Source: Scedosporium boydii
Taxonomy: Eukaryota > Ascomycota > Sordariomycetes > Microascales > Microascaceae
Direction of reading: 5' to 3'
DNA: 64,000 nucleotides
Assembly (NCBI GenBank): GCA_002221725.1
Contig: NJFT01000189.1
Location: 1 to 64,000 of the forward strand
The translations under genes and the position numbers were made by a program. Of this stretch, positions 42,060 through 55,762 are shown one piece after another. Below the pieces are notes generated by a model. It was not told the DNA's origin and made no database searches. It was given only the letters and a program-made list of their open reading frames with translations. The stretch's first letter is position 1; every line of letters begins with the position of its first letter.

Positions 42060-43437
42060 CTATTCCTTGGCAGTCGATCCCACGAGAGCCTCATTGCAGC
42101 GAGACTTGGTCACATTGAAAGCCTACGGTTGCTCGCTGAAAGATCTAGCTTGAATTTTTTCGACCGAGCTGGGCGAACTGCTCTCGTTCACGCCATTGGG
42201 GGCGGTCATTTGGACTGCATCGCAGAACTTCTCAAACAGTTGACAAACAACGGATTGGATGTGGATTACGGCGGGCTAGACAACTACACCTACACCCCTC
42301 CGATGGCAGCTATTGCCAACGGAGACATTGATACCACCAAAATTCTCCTCCCCAACGCCGACATTACCAAGCAACATGGGCCTACAGGGTACTGTCCCGT
42401 TCACTTCGCGGTGACTCTCCGCAATCCCGCCCTCATCCCAGTCCTCATGGCTGCGGATGGTATCGAACCCAATGCACTCGACAGGAAAGGGCGCAGTGCG
42501 TTTCGATTGGCAGCTGAGCTAGGCCACAGTGAGGTCATGGAGGAGCTAGGAAAGGACCCAAGAACCCAACCAAACCCCCCTTGTGCTGAAGGACGGACGG
42601 CCTATGACATGATTATCCGACCGGGCATCGGTGATGAAGCCGTCTTCCGCGTACTGCTGTCGCTGGACCCGGTTCACGTTCACGCCAATATAACCAGCTC
42701 CGAACCCTCCTTACTCCATAGAGCATGTTCTGTGTTGCCTAAAATCGGCACTCGACTCTTAGGACAACTAAAGAGTGAAGATGCCGATGTCGATGTCGAT
42801 GGGCTTGTGAAGGCCTTGTTGGATTTGCCGACAATCGACGTAAACCTCCGCGATCGAGCAGGGAACACTCCACTCAGTCTAGCCATTCGTTCTTGTCAAG
42901 TGGGTACAGTACGAGCTCTCCTACAGCATAAGGATATCCTTCCAAATATCGAATTTGAGGCGCGCGACAGCAGTGACCCTACAATGGAAACGGCAACCCC
43001 TTTGTTAATGGCCGCGTCCGTTTTTGATATTTTCACAAAGGTCCTACCCCCCGACCTTAGCCTTATATTATAAATACCTTGTAAGAGACAAGTATTACAG
43101 GTTCCAGAACAAAATCCTGAACCTGCCACTTGACTGCCCAAAGGTCCTAACCGGGCACACCAACTCGAAGGGGTGGACAGCCCTCCACGTCGCGGCGGCT
43201 CATGGGGATGGAGACATGATTCGGTCGATTCTTGACAAAACTTCTCTTTATAGTCATCTCAGCGAACTTCTTCCTAGTGGTCAGAGTATTTTGTCTCTTG
43301 CTATTGACAACATGATGGTAGACGATAAAACTGTGGAGCTGTTATTTGCTCACACTCCGCGTCAGCTCCATCCAGACAAGAAAGAAAGAAAGACCTGCAG
43401 AAGTTCAAAAATTTCGAAAAGTGCAGGGCACCTTTAA
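42060..43437 (+). pseudogene. Ankyrin-repeat gene, N-terminally truncated and frame-broken
   Basis: Ankyrin repeats are clear from about 42080 (HESLIAARLGHIESLRLLAE, then DRAGRTALVHAIGGGHLDCI, LDRKGRSAFRLAAELGHSEV, DRAGNTPLSLAIRSCQVGTV). The frame meets a TGA just upstream, so no start domain is left, and it ends at 43073. Repeats continue in another frame (SKGWTALHVAAAHGDGDMIR, SGQSILSLAIDNMMVDDKTV) to 43437. The sequence between the frames (about 43040-43100) has no convincing intron. At least eight repeats can be traced. It resembles the remnant at 14560-15345 only at family level. Confidence 0.55.
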
Positions 43438-43640
43438 CTATGTACTTCCGTACGTTGATACTCCAGAAGATGACATGGACTTGTGGTATTGTAGCATCAA
43501 TGGCATAGAAACTGCCTCCTGCTGAGAGTGCTTTTCACAAACGGAAAACGTTGGAGTTAAAAAAATAAAAATAAACTCATGCTTTAAGTTGGAAGTACTA
43601 AGTGATGCCTCGAGCTGGACATACGAGCTAGGCCAGAAGA

Positions 43641-44196
43641 TCACTGCTCGCCAATCACGTAGGTGCATCCTTCTTTCCCAATCCAAACCTCGTGGGTTCT
43701 CCCAGCCTCGACATCGATCCTCTCTCCGACCCCGTGCGTGGCTTTCTCTGGACTCTTGTCCGCGGGATACGCGATGGTCAGTTCTCCCTGGAGGATGAGG
43801 TGAGTTGTCAAGCCGTTATGAGAATGGGGGTGATAATAAGAATTCCTGTCAGACTCGGTTAGTGTTAGCTTGTGATTCTTGTGCTTGGATTCCAAACTGC
43901 CTTCTGCCACTGTTGGGCTAGAATCGATAAAGGAAAGCAGGTGCATCTGATGGCAACTTGGTGTTTTGTAGAGGCACCATGAACGATGGAGAGTCATGGT
44001 GGGCCTCTGCAGCCCCGTTTGAAGCCAAGATGGCGGCTTCAATGATGGGACTTGGATTAGAGGACAACAGAGGTTAAGTCCACGCCAGCTGAACGAGATT
44101 CAATCTATCAACGTACGGTTGATCAGTCCAGGTAAACACATGGGGGAACCCCCAGGATCGGACTTCAGCTTCGTGATCGGAATTCGAGTCGGGCAT
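43641..44196 (-). CDS. Small cupin-domain protein, 94 aa
   Basis: Two exons on the minus strand: 44117-44196 (M1 to DQP) and 43641-43845, with a 271-base intron (donor GTACGT, acceptor CTGACAG). Joined, residue 27 onward reads PNSYYHPHSHNGLTTHLIL, then GELTIAYP, VGERIDVEAGRTHEVWIG and CTYVIGE. The HxH and the later His are the metal-ligand pattern of cupin motif 1 and 2, and the two motifs are about 20 residues apart. Single-domain cupins of this size form beta-barrels that bind a metal; their reaction is unknown in fungi. A longer unspliced open frame (43641-44042) exists, but exon 1 supplies VRSWGFPHVFTWTDQ, which makes a better domain start. Confidence 0.7.
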
Positions 44197-47100
44197 GGTA
44201 GGGGATCCGTTCAATCTATCTGGCGCAGCTGTGTTGAAGCTGCTGATGTGGATGTAGGCGCAGAACAGCTCGCTGAAGCCCAGATGTTATGTTATGCGTA
44301 CTGCCCAACGAAGTTAGTTTCACAGAGCAATACGTAAGCTGGCCCATTCTGATATCTCTCAGATCTAATTCGATTACTTTTGGTGACTTCAATGACAACG
44401 CCATGGATATACAAGTTCGAGCAGTTCGATACAATAGCGGACAAGTCTCGCCTCTACTATCCCATAGATGCAGGTATCAAACAAGATTGAACACCGTCCT
44501 TTTGTCAACCCCGGTGTCTGACCCGCATATTGTTAGGTCTCTTTAAATGCCCACATGGCATCATGTACTAGCCGAGGGCGGGCGACATCACATTATTTAT
44601 GCAGAGCCTCTCACCCTATCTCCTCTAACGAGATCACAATCCTGCAGGTTCATTTATAACGCAATATGCTCGCCGTCGCGGGAACGCAGTCGCACGCATT
44701 CGCTTGATTGCGACTTAATATATTCGTTCCCCGCTATCTAAGCCTCCCCCAACGGACACCTAGGAGCTTCATTTCCACGCATGAGCTAGCCTGCGCCCGG
44801 TGGATACCTCCAGCGCTTGGAGTGGGTGTGGTGAAGGTGAAGAGTGAACGTTGATCGTCGCGGCGTGGGGAGATGGTTGTCAATGCGGACTCGTAATGGA
44901 GGTGTGGTTATGGAGCTGACGTTTTTCAAGCTATTTAGACCTTACACAATTGGTTGGGCACATGCATGGACGAATAAACATAGGAGGGTGAGGGACGTCG
45001 GTCGAGACACAATGGCCCAACCAGTGATATCATGCGCCATGGCCAAAGGAGGTTCGCAGTTCTCTTTTTGCCTTCCGGTCCTAGCAACTTTTGTCCAGAT
45101 AGTGGAGAGAATCGCCATGGAGGAGATGACGGCAGCTGGGTTCCACACCAGCTCGACATCTACGAATGGTATCTGAAAAAGACGGACCTCTAGATGTATG
45201 GAAAGAGCAACGGGGGATCGAAAATGAACCAAGTTATCAACTGGCGATCACCGCCTTCTGAAGGGAGGCGCCTATTCTCTACTGCTGTCATCTGAAGTTT
45301 CATTCGGGGATCAGAAAACCGTCGCGAGAACCCCGTAGACGTCACTATCGTGTGGACATGATCTATCTATTATCTGATAGCGTGGGCGAAATCACCCAGG
45401 ACTCCCGGTGGAGACCGGGCCGCCGCCCAAATACGCCTCCCAGTTTCGACGAACCGTACGAAGTCAGAGGCGCAATATTAGCGAGGCTTTCTGGCGTCGG
45501 GGACCAAGCTTCGCCCTTCTGCCCGCTGCGTGGAAAATCCCCACAGCTAACAAGGGGATTCAAATTGTTTGGGGGGATGCATGCCCCGTATCAACTCGAT
45601 GATTATATGAAGGATGACCAAGAACAGGAGTGAGAACGGCGATTGGCTCGGCAGATAGTGAGATCAAATCTACATTACCCAGCCTCTCCCGTCGAGGTAC
45701 GCACGCTCCCAGAGCAGCAGCATATGGAATGATGCTTGCTTCGTCAGAGTTCATGTGTGGATTAGGTACATAAAAGCACCAAGGGGAAGGCCACGGAATC
45801 AAAGGCATCACTATGGTACGTGGGATCTTCATCTTGGCACACGTGGGACCAGTCGCCTTGGAGCATTGCGTCTCAATTGATATTAACCGCGCATATCTTA
45901 AGGTCTCTGTGACACTTCATGCGGCGAGGCGAGAGCTTCGATTGTTCATTGCCGGCTGGGTCTAAAGTTTCGCCGGATGACTAAACAAACAAACACCTTT
46001 ACAAGGACTTTAACAGCACGATTCGGAGAGCAGGAAAATCCAAGTCTAGACTCGAGGAGCGGTGACCATCTGGTGTTGGTAAGAATGGGATATTCCAATG
46101 ACAGGTTGGATAATATCCGCATGGAAGACCGATCTGGTAGGGTCCAACCGCCGGGCGATGATCTCTGTGATCTCTCATCCTACAGTATTGCAAGAAGTTG
46201 TTGGTGTGTTCTCAGCAGAGCCCAAGCGGAAGAGCGGCCAGACCAAGCGTTGAAACCTCCAGACTTGGGAGACGAACATGCCTGGAGTCTTTGAAAAATT
46301 CTTCATGTGTACAAGTACGCACCGAAAATCAAGCAGTTACAAGGACAGGCGAGCTTCTGGAGGGGACCCATCCTTGCTTATGGGTCACGCAATCCCGTAT
46401 GGCTTCAGGTGCAAATTCTTTGCTGATGAGGGCAACTTTGTTTGGCTTTGGCTTGCTCAAGCTTGAAAGGGAAGGGTGGGGCCGAAGGAGGTGTTGTGTA
46501 GCATGATCGTCACAGGGAGGAAAGAGCTTAATCCCGATAACTGCAGGTCTTGAGAGATGTGTGTCTTAGTATTATGCCTTGAATAGACTTGATTATTTCT
46601 TTGTAAGTGATCCGAGATCTGATCCCTGCTGATGATGGGAAACACCTATGCAGTCGATGAGGAGATCGATTGACGGTCCGTTCTTTCGCTCAACAGCTGC
46701 GAGAAATAGGGGCAAGGTAGCTGATGGGCTCAGTAGTGGCCTGGCTGCCCCAGTACTTCGAGACTTATTCCCTCTTTCACGATGCCATCTTCTCGGCGTG
46801 ACTTGGAGCTCCAGACGCTCCAGTGAGGTTCGATACAACAGTGGATTCCGACCTAGCACTCGTAAACCGGGCAGTGCTAAACCGAGCCGTCGGCCGAACC
46901 CCGAGTGTAGATGCAGGCATTGGGCTAGAGGCCAATTCATCCAATATATCCACCGTCCTTGAGCGTCGTTGATCTTGTCCCGGAAAGGCATTGGTTGGTG
47001 TATGTTCGTCGACAGCAGAAATCTGAGACAAAAACGAGCCCGGAAATTTCACGGGGTGCAGAAGAGACACGGGGTCTGGAGGGGACTCTCCGCATCGTTC

Positions 47101-50100
47101 CCTGCGCAGTCCGCACTTGTGAAAAAAGAAGCGTAAAAGGGTTATCCTTCTGGGGAACCAGAACTTCTACCCTAGGCGGTTAACCTGCAGAGAATTGACG
47201 GCGGGTCAAACTCGCCCGAACTTTCTGAAGGAATGATAATACATACACTTGTGCCTCAGTCTGAATCCGACGCTCTCCTTGCTCCCCCACTCCAGAGACT
47301 TTTACTCTCCAGACCCAGGATAATCCTTCGGGGATTCATCTCGTGATGTAAATAGCATCCATATGGATTATGTGGAGAATGCTTTGTGACTGGCACGCAA
47401 CTTGAGCATTAGAAGGGACCGAATACTAATCTATACGATACTACTGTCAAAGAAGCTGGGCGGTATGCATTGGTGTAGCTCAAGGAGGATCAATTGATGC
47501 CATCATATGTATCGAACACCGACGATCCCCGATTTGCCCGTGCACATGGTTCCACGACGTAGTGTCAAAGAACTTGCCAAGAAACCATCAATCTCTGTAA
47601 ACATATGCACAGAAGTTCCAGTTATAAAAACTACCCTAGTCTCTCATGGCATCGAGAACCATCGAAGTGATCGTGGTGGGAAATAGGACTCCTCCGGAAT
47701 CATGGCACTGCGCGCCGCAGATCTGATGGAAACAATTGTTAAAGGTTACTCTGCATCAGGACGATGATGCTAAGAAAAAGATGCAGTATGGTCGATTAAG
47801 CTTGACAGACTTCTGAAACGAGTCTGTGTGGTGGTGGTAATGGTGTTTCCGATCCGAAGTAGCCGATACCTGAGGTGTGATGGATGTAACCTCCACGGAC
47901 CATGTAAACAATACCGAGGGATCCCCTGCCACACGCGGAGAATAGGTCGGATATCCAAGACTAGGGTACATCGAATGGAACGGTGGCAGTCATCTTGATC
48001 AGTTCTCTTGTTTCAATTTCAGCATCTCCGCTCGAGCTGGCTCCTGGAATCATCAAAAAGAAGACGGTTTGTTACTAGTGGATATTGCTCGAGCCATATT
48101 ATGTTGCGCAGATGCTGGTACTCGTGTTCCTTCTGTCTCCTCCGGTGTTCGGATAGCAGAATCAATCATCGTTGTCACGATCTCTCTGGAAGAGGTGATT
48201 GGTATTGGCTTGGAGGATTGTTCTTTTCAAGAGGCTGATCGGCCTCGACATTGGGCCACCCAACCATGCTGACCCAACGCAGGCGTTTTTACTGAGTACT
48301 TGATTGAAAAGATAAGGTCTCAAGAACAACACCAGAGTCCTCATAAACTCTGGCCAGAGTACGAAGCCGAGTAATTTAACTACCGTGCCCTTTTCTAGCC
48401 AGGGGAGCTTGTGCGTCAAGATCTGTACATGTTGGTGCCAATCCAGCCATCCATTTGAGTAGATCTGTTCCCAGTATCGACACTAATGTTAACCTTGCAT
48501 GTCAGTCCAACCTCCTTTCCACAGATCGATCGATGTAATATCCTCTCAACCCCGCCATTTACACCGCATTCAAGTACGCGTCCAGCTTGAAGGGCGACGG
48601 CGGAGAAGAGAATGTGGCAACACAACTTCGTGGAGGTTCCCCATCATCATCTCCTCCGCATCCGGCAGGTCAGACGAGCTCGACCGGATCAGAGCTGTCC
48701 ACGTTGAACGCCCGAGTCACTGGGGAGGTGCATCATCCACTACACAGGTAAGCCACTTGCAATTGGATGAGAGGAGAGCAAATGTTGGTGCACAGGATGA
48801 TGGAAGGCCTTGACCGCTCGCCAGCCAGCCAGCCAGCTGTCCAGCCAAGAGCCACTGCCTGAATTCGCGACCCCTGTTCGCCTGTTCTCCTGCTCCCTGT
48901 CTCCAACCCCTGGAAACCAGCAATCGAATCAACAATGTATCAATTTCTGTCGAGTACCTTCACGTCCACTTGCTCAAGTATGAAGTACATATTCGCGCTT
49001 CATACCTCATCCTCCACAGCTGTGATCCTGCGCTGCGCTTCGTCGGCACACGTTCGATTTAGGTCATTTCGGCATTCGCTAACACGAGAATGGGGGGATT
49101 CAAATGAAACCAGATGTTGTCATTTCACTAGTTCCGCAAATTCGAGATTGGAGCTGCAACACGTTTTTAGCGCTAGTACGAAGTAAGTTGTTCAATGACA
49201 CCTCACGCGAAGGGAGATCGTAGATGTACAGCAATGCACTCACTACTCTGCAGTACCTGATCTTGACCCCGGTGCGGCGGCCGGGAACGGAATCAACCCT
49301 CGGGGTCCCAATCAAGGCCGGGGTCTCTGTCACTCTCTGTCACCGAGTACTTTAATCTGTCGCTCATCCGTACCCAATTGCTGCGTACATGTCCATTTCC
49401 TGTGTACCAGCTGTCAATTTAATCCCATGCAAGAGAATAAATCCCGATCTGCTTGTAATTGATGACTTGTAACGCGTTGACCATGGCGCTTTTCCCAGCG
49501 TGCAGGATTCCCTGGCGAACAAGGTTCCCACCCCAGAGCCAAGGAACCCAACGAAAGGAGGGGAAATAAGGAAAGAAAAACAAGAAAAGTGAGCTAAATG
49601 TGTATAGATGTAGACGATACTCCCCCAGCCTTGACCTGAGCTCGAGCTCCCATTTTCCACCTTCCCTTGCTTCTCTTGCTCACCCCGGTGACATTGGACT
49701 TTCCCCAAGTCTTCTGTTGCACCTTCCCTCGTTTCTACCAAACCCGCTTGTACTTCGGAGAGGGAAGGTGCCTTTTTTGCTGCTCTTGCTCGCTCCCTCT
49801 GGGACTCTGGGACTCTGGATTGCTCCTGCTGCTCTCTGGATTGCCTTGATCTGCGTCCGCCCCGAGCCTCAGCTGCTCCCACCTCAAACTTTCCCTACTT
49901 ATCCCTCACATCCCTCACACACCCCCGTCCCACTCCCATATACTTGACGCCGCCCCTCGCTTCGAATTTTAAACAGGAAGAAAAAAAAGTAAGGGTGGAT
50001 TTGCGGCATGGAAGTTTCAATATCCGCTTAACCCTTACAAAGCCGGCTAAGTAGACAACGAGCCTGACTTGTCGAACGCTGCCTTGGCTCGCCTTGTGCC

Positions 50101-50416
50101 ATAGACGCTCTTCCCGCCTACCGGATCTCCCGCCAAAATTGCCTTTATCCAACACGTTGGACTGTGAAAGGGACATTGAGGCCTTCGGCCACCACTCAAT
50201 TCCGAATCGGGAGCCCCGTTGTCTGTTACTCCTCGCACCCCCTTGCATTCCCGCCCGTCTCCGGAAGGAACATAGTCAATTAGATACTGTGAGAGGCCGA
50301 GAGAAGGGAGGGGGTGTATACGCGGGTTCTAAGGGAGGCGAGCACGAGTTGGCTCGATCCAACGAGCATCCCTTGGACGTACAAAGGGGGCGGTACCACC
50401 CGTCCCCAGGGTCCCG
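44197..50416. other. Gene-poor 6.2 kb stretch
   Basis: Only short, overlapping frames on both strands. Minus-strand frames at 44942-45232, 45560-45832 and 46593-47070 read somewhat like protein but show no motif and cannot be joined by good splice sites. From about 49600 to 49950 a CT-rich plus strand resembles a promoter and leader of the gene at 50417. No repeats, tRNA or RIP signature seen. Confidence 0.45.
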
Positions 50417-53400
50417 ATGGGCAATGCTAGTAGTTCATCCATTGAGGCGACACCGCCGCCGAGAAAGACTCCTCATAAGCTGTCCAAACCTCGAGTCGGC
50501 AACCATGCCTCTACTACAGCTGGCCTGTTAAGCTCTCATGGACGCTTGGCTCCCAGCATTGCCCGACCCCCCAACTCCTCCCACGACGACGGCGAGCAAC
50601 GACGCTCACGACGCTCTTCTTTCCTCTTCTCTCCTCGATTGTCCTCTCGCCCCTTCTCCGTCTCCGGTCCCGCCTCGGAGCCTGCTCAGCGTCACCACAT
50701 CGAGCCCGTCGTGACCCCGTCAGTACCAGACTACGATCGTGCCGAGCAGCCTCCCGAGACCCCATTGAGGAACAGCTTCAGGCGGAGAAGTTTCTTACGA
50801 TCCAAGGCATCAAGTCGCTTGTCCGGTGAACAGTGGCTGGCTAGTACTGGTTTCACAGTCCCCCGAAAAGACGACGGCCTCCCTCGCGTTCAGTCCATGA
50901 TCCATGACCCGCCTCCTAATCAAAATTATTCTAGACCTTTGACCGGAAGGTTAGCTAACTCCAATCTCTCGTCATCCTCTCCCTGCCCTAGTATAGACTT
51001 TGGCCCCCTTTTTTTTTGTTGAAGATGAAAGCCTAACTTGACATACCTTGAGCCCTAGCTGGCATATGCCTGAGAGCAGTACCTATGCCTCCTATGACCT
51101 CGAAACCTACCAAAGCAGTCGACTATCCCACCTTACTTCAACTATGAATATGCCTGACTACGAATCAGCAGTCTCCGAGTCCAAACATTCCTTGTCAGAG
51201 AATACCTGGAAAAACTCACACCCCACCACGAGACCACCGAGCGTCGGGTTATCGCGAGCAAACTCGGACGTCTCATTATACGCTCCCGTTCGCCGCCGTT
51301 CAGTCATCCGGACCCCTGGCGTGGCCACTCGTGCAGAAACAGCGCAGGAGGTGTTAAGGAGGACCAGCCTTCGAAGTAGGCAGGAACTAGCGGCGTCAGC
51401 TCGTCAATCTAGAAGGAATTCGATCGAGCCTACCCCTCCACGAATACTATCGGTGCCCGTGAAGCTCACGGATCTAAGCGTCGAGAGAGCCGTTACCCCC
51501 AGTGACACCGAGTATAAACAGCTAGGAGCCATGAAATTTGGCTCATTACGAATCACAAATGGGGCACCTAGCCCAAGCAGCGAGAAGAGGCGAAGGAAAC
51601 GAGGGTCCGGAAGCCATGTCTTTGTCTTGACAAATAACTCAGATTCAAGTCTTGAATCAAATCAAAAACTGAAGAAAAACCCGGAGCCGAAGATCGTGGA
51701 ACCCCAGCCGGTTCTGGGCAATTTGAGCCCAATCACAGCGACGTTCCTGAAACTAGAATCTAGGGTCGAAACCCAACCGACAAACATCACCAAAGCCGAG
51801 ACCGAAACATTCGCTGGATTTCTCCCAGGGATGAACTTTGGTTCTTTTTCTCTCATGGACAGTCGGCCGGTTTCACCAGAACTCCAGACTACATCAAAGC
51901 ATACCGCCGTTGAAGACGACCTTTTCGAAGATGATGCACAGCAACCTGCGCCCTCTGAAACGAAGAAGGAAGCCCAGCCAAAGCGACGCGGGAGTCGACC
52001 TCGCGCCGACGTAACCTCCAAAACCCTCCAGATTCTCTCAAGACAAGACCGAGATAGCGGTATTGTGTCGAGTCCAACCTCTGATTATTCCCAGAAACCT
52101 TTCTCAAAGACGGATTCCGGATACAGTTCAAATGTCTCCATACGATCTCTTCGCATCTCAAATGGCTCGGCGACAGAGAAGGATCTTCCCCCCTGTCCTG
52201 GTGAGACACAGTCTCCCCGTCCAGCACTCACAGAAACCCTAAGCCCACCTGCTTCCTTCCTCAGCGATTTTCGCCTTCCCAGTCCGACGTTGATCTCCTT
52301 GGCGAACCAGATACCAGCTCCGCCAGACCGGGAGGCTCCACCACCACCGCCTCCTCCCAAAGACTTTCCCGCTTCCCGGGCAAACTCAACCGCCGGTACC
52401 AGGACACCCGAAGTGCCGGTCAGGCATATCGCAGACCTTGTCGCTGCGAGACCCAGGAGAACCCGCCGTGTTCCGGTTTCGCTGCTAACCAGCAAAAGCC
52501 GGGCATCCGGGCCCAGGTCTCCAGATTCCATTCAGCTAAGCCCTCCTCTCTCCAATTCTTCCCGCGCCGCTGCGCTTGCCGACCGCGCCCGAAAGCCGGG
52601 GCCGCTGAAGAGGCTTCTTAGCGTTACCTCTAGGAAGAGTTCTCGTGATAGCGGTGGTCTTCGTCGTTCGTTCCGAAATTCTGGATCATCGACAGCTTCC
52701 TCTTCTCGGGATTCAACTTCCACCCCAGACCTTCGCGCCAGGGCCAACAGGGAGGCCCGACCTTCTAACTTGGCAAACATGGAGTCAGCTCAACCTGAGG
52801 AACACGATCAAATCCCTGCGACGAGGACCGAAACCCCTGACGAGATCACTGTCCGAAGACGCCGCTCGTTGCAGGCAATTTCAAACTCGGTCGTAAACGC
52901 TGCTGTCGCTGTATTTCCTTCTAGAAAGTCTCTGCGGAGGTCAATATCACCGAACACTAACAACGACGATGAACAAAGGGTCCAAGACCAGGAGTCGCAG
53001 CAAAATCAAGAACAGAGGCCCGCGGTCCTTTATAACGAGAGATGGAGTGGAAGTAGTTCGGCAGAAAGCGACACTACATCGACATCAGATTATACCCGTG
53101 ATGCTTTGAGCCGAAATGGGTACGACCCGTCATTCGTTGCCATGACAAGCGCTCGAGACGCGTATTTCTCTCCTGCGCCGTCTAGAGCACCCTCTAGGGC
53201 AGGGTCAGTTGCTTCACGTTCGGAGCGGGAGCTGGATATCCGACTGGCTGCTCTCAAAGCTCGGTCTAATGCGGGCAGTCCAGCGTCCTTCGACACTGGA
53301 TCTCCCCATCAGTCCTACGTTGGAGATCACCCTTACATGAATGGTCCGTCACACGGTCTTACGCGCACGCGAAGTGTGATTCAACTTCGCGTGCCGCCAC

Positions 53401-54137
53401 CGTTACGCCCGCAGTCGAACTCCGCCAATTTACACAGGGCGAGGAGTCAATCGAGCCTTACCCGACAGCTCAGTAGCGAAAATTTGTACAGTTTTCCACC
53501 GACAACAGCATCAAGCCAGTCAAGCCAAGACGGTACGATGACACCACCGGAGACTCACATGCAGCAGCAGCAATACCTGCAACGGACTTTGAGCGACTCT
53601 GGAAAGCGGAGCTCGTCATCCTCCAATGACTGGGAGAGCCACCCCTGGCAACCACGGATCTTGAACAAGCCGCATAGCCGAGCCGAGTCGACCTCCAGCC
53701 AAGGTAGTAGCGGGGCACCGTACCCACGGTCGGCGAGCGCGAACCCTTATTCGGAGCAGCAGAGACAGATTCCACGGCGACCATCCAGTGCAAATCCTTA
53801 CTCGGATATGCAGCAGCACATCTCTCAGCAGTTACGACACCGATCCAGCTATGAATCTCAAAACAATACCAAGCCCCGCAGCAGCCATGGTTACTTCCGG
53901 CAGAGCCCAGACCTATGGACCTCGACGCACTATCAACAGCTCCAGATGCAATATGGAGGGACCGCATTTGACCCCAGAGGCGGGTGGTATCCGCCGCACG
54001 TACCTCGATCGGGCCACGCCAGGAACAGGAGTTCTTCGTCGAACGGGTATCCAGGATACTATCCTCCGCATGCCCCTTTCAGGGTTCTTCACAGTTATAA
54101 TTCCCCGGCATATCGACATGTGCCGATTTGGGGATGA
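50417..54137 (+). CDS. Large disordered protein with N-myristoylation signal, 1,203 aa
   Basis: Exons 50417-50949 and 51059-54137; a 109-base intron (donor GTTAGC, branch CCTAAC, acceptor TAG) keeps the frame. The protein starts MGNASSSS: Gly2 with Ser6 is the classic N-myristoyltransferase signal, so membrane tethering is likely. The rest is rich in Ser, Arg and Pro, with a polyproline run (APPPPPPPKDFP at about 475), many RRxS phosphorylation-like sites and Gln/Tyr/Pro-rich C-terminal 250 residues. I see no folded catalytic domain, membrane helix or zinc finger. Such proteins are usually conserved only in ascomycetes and may act as scaffolds at the plasma membrane or in polarity. A weak intron donor is the main doubt. 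Confidence 0.7.
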
Positions 54138-55762
54138 ATTGGGCAATGTTTGAACGGATTCGGAGGTGTTCAACGAGGCCGTCTTCGCTATTTTATACTT
54201 GGCGCCAACCCGAGGCCTCAAGTAACCTCATTCTTTTCATAAAACGATTTCTTTTCTCGACTTAATTTTCGGGGCCAAACCAACCTCGATGAACGATATA
54301 GATTATCAGCTTGCATCAATGGCGTTTACTCTTCTGCTTTTTTTTATTTTTTATTTTTTATTTTTATTTTACTTTTATTTTTACCTTTCTCGACCGCCCA
54401 CCACCCTGGTACTTTGCCGGTCTCCGAACCTATTGGGCGACCGAACACTCGCTTAAGAAACAGCCATGATGAAACGATGATCCCGGGTGTTCGAGTTTTC
54501 ACCCACCCCCATCCAGCTGCTACGTGCTGGCGCAGATCTCGCATCCATGGGTAACGAGGTACCCAAGCAGCCACGGCATTTTTGCATGCCACGATTTTCC
54601 TTTGTTCTCGCCTCTTACCTGGCCATGGTATCTCTAAAATATATACGCACACGATTCAGGTTGGGTTTGAAGGGGGGAAAACAACGTCGAGTATTGTTGG
54701 GTTTGTTTTGTCTTGGGATACATCTGGTGTAGCGATTTCATAATGGTGTCGAGAAGCGGTTGATTTCTTCTTTATTATACCCCGTAAATTGGATATTTGA
54801 TTGATGGGTACGATACGACCCAAGAGGAAAGAAATGAGAAATCGAGCCAAGGCCAGAGATATGAGGCCTTGTCTTTGTACGATAGAAATGATAAATGGGA
54901 ATGAGGTTACTTCTAACATTGAATCGTCCGCTTAGACCCTGGCATGAAATGATTTTGATAAATCTTACGCGCAGTTATAAACATTGCGGCCAGGTATGGC
55001 TCGACAGTAGATTCCCAGTCTCATTGAATATAATTCTCAGCACGAGGAGTGCCAATCGGACCATTGAATTGAGTATATCTTGAAAATATGGTTGCTGGCC
55101 GACATGGAGACCCAATTAGCATCGTATTGGTCCTCGGTACAGAGGTTCTGGCCGTTTGGGTCCCAAGCAGCAGCAAAGAAACAGTCCATCTCGAGAACAG
55201 AAAATAGGGAGAAGTAATTGGATTTTTGGCTCTCCCAGCCTCTAAGGAAAAGGTATTTCGCGATGCTCCGTTCAAATGCAGCTTATGTAAACGGAGTCTC
55301 GAGACGATGAAGGCTTGGGGCCTGTGTTCGAACCCGACTCGGGGCTCTCTTTTATTTTCTTCCTTTTCCCCTCCTCCGACCCTTTCCTCGGTGACCCGCA
55401 ATCTCGGGTATCGGGCTTCCTCGTCTGAGGAACACCTATCAGTTCATTGCAGGTCGTCAGGCTACCGATAGAAAGCGCGTGGCCCCCAATGCAACGGGTA
55501 CTTCGTATTACGCGCACTTTGGTGGGTTCCGCACGTGGGGAAGAGAGCTGTCCCCTGTGGGGGTCAGGATAAGACGTGCTCACACCTCCTGCGTGATGAC
55601 GGGAACGAGGGACTTCTTCTGCTATTTCCTCACTTTCAATTTCGTCGTTGTTGTCGAGAGAGTCTTCGTATTGAAAGAAATCTTCGCGTGGCTCAGGCTT
55701 GCAATCGATCAATTGAGAAAAAATTACGACCCGGCGTTATCCTGACTTACACGTATCGAAAA
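54138..55762. other. Intergenic / 5' region of acetyltransferase gene
   Basis: No gene seen. A T-rich tract (TTTTTATTTTT, about 54335-54380) and short frames only. The plus-strand frame that extends the acetyltransferase upstream to 55535 looks like untranslated leader: its residues are Arg/Cys-rich and the conserved start is at 55763. Confidence 0.4.

Noticed and set aside
55535..55762. N-terminal extension of the acetyltransferase by 76 residues
   Set aside because: Arg/Cys-rich, unlike the family's start; the conserved-looking N-terminus begins at the Met at 55763.
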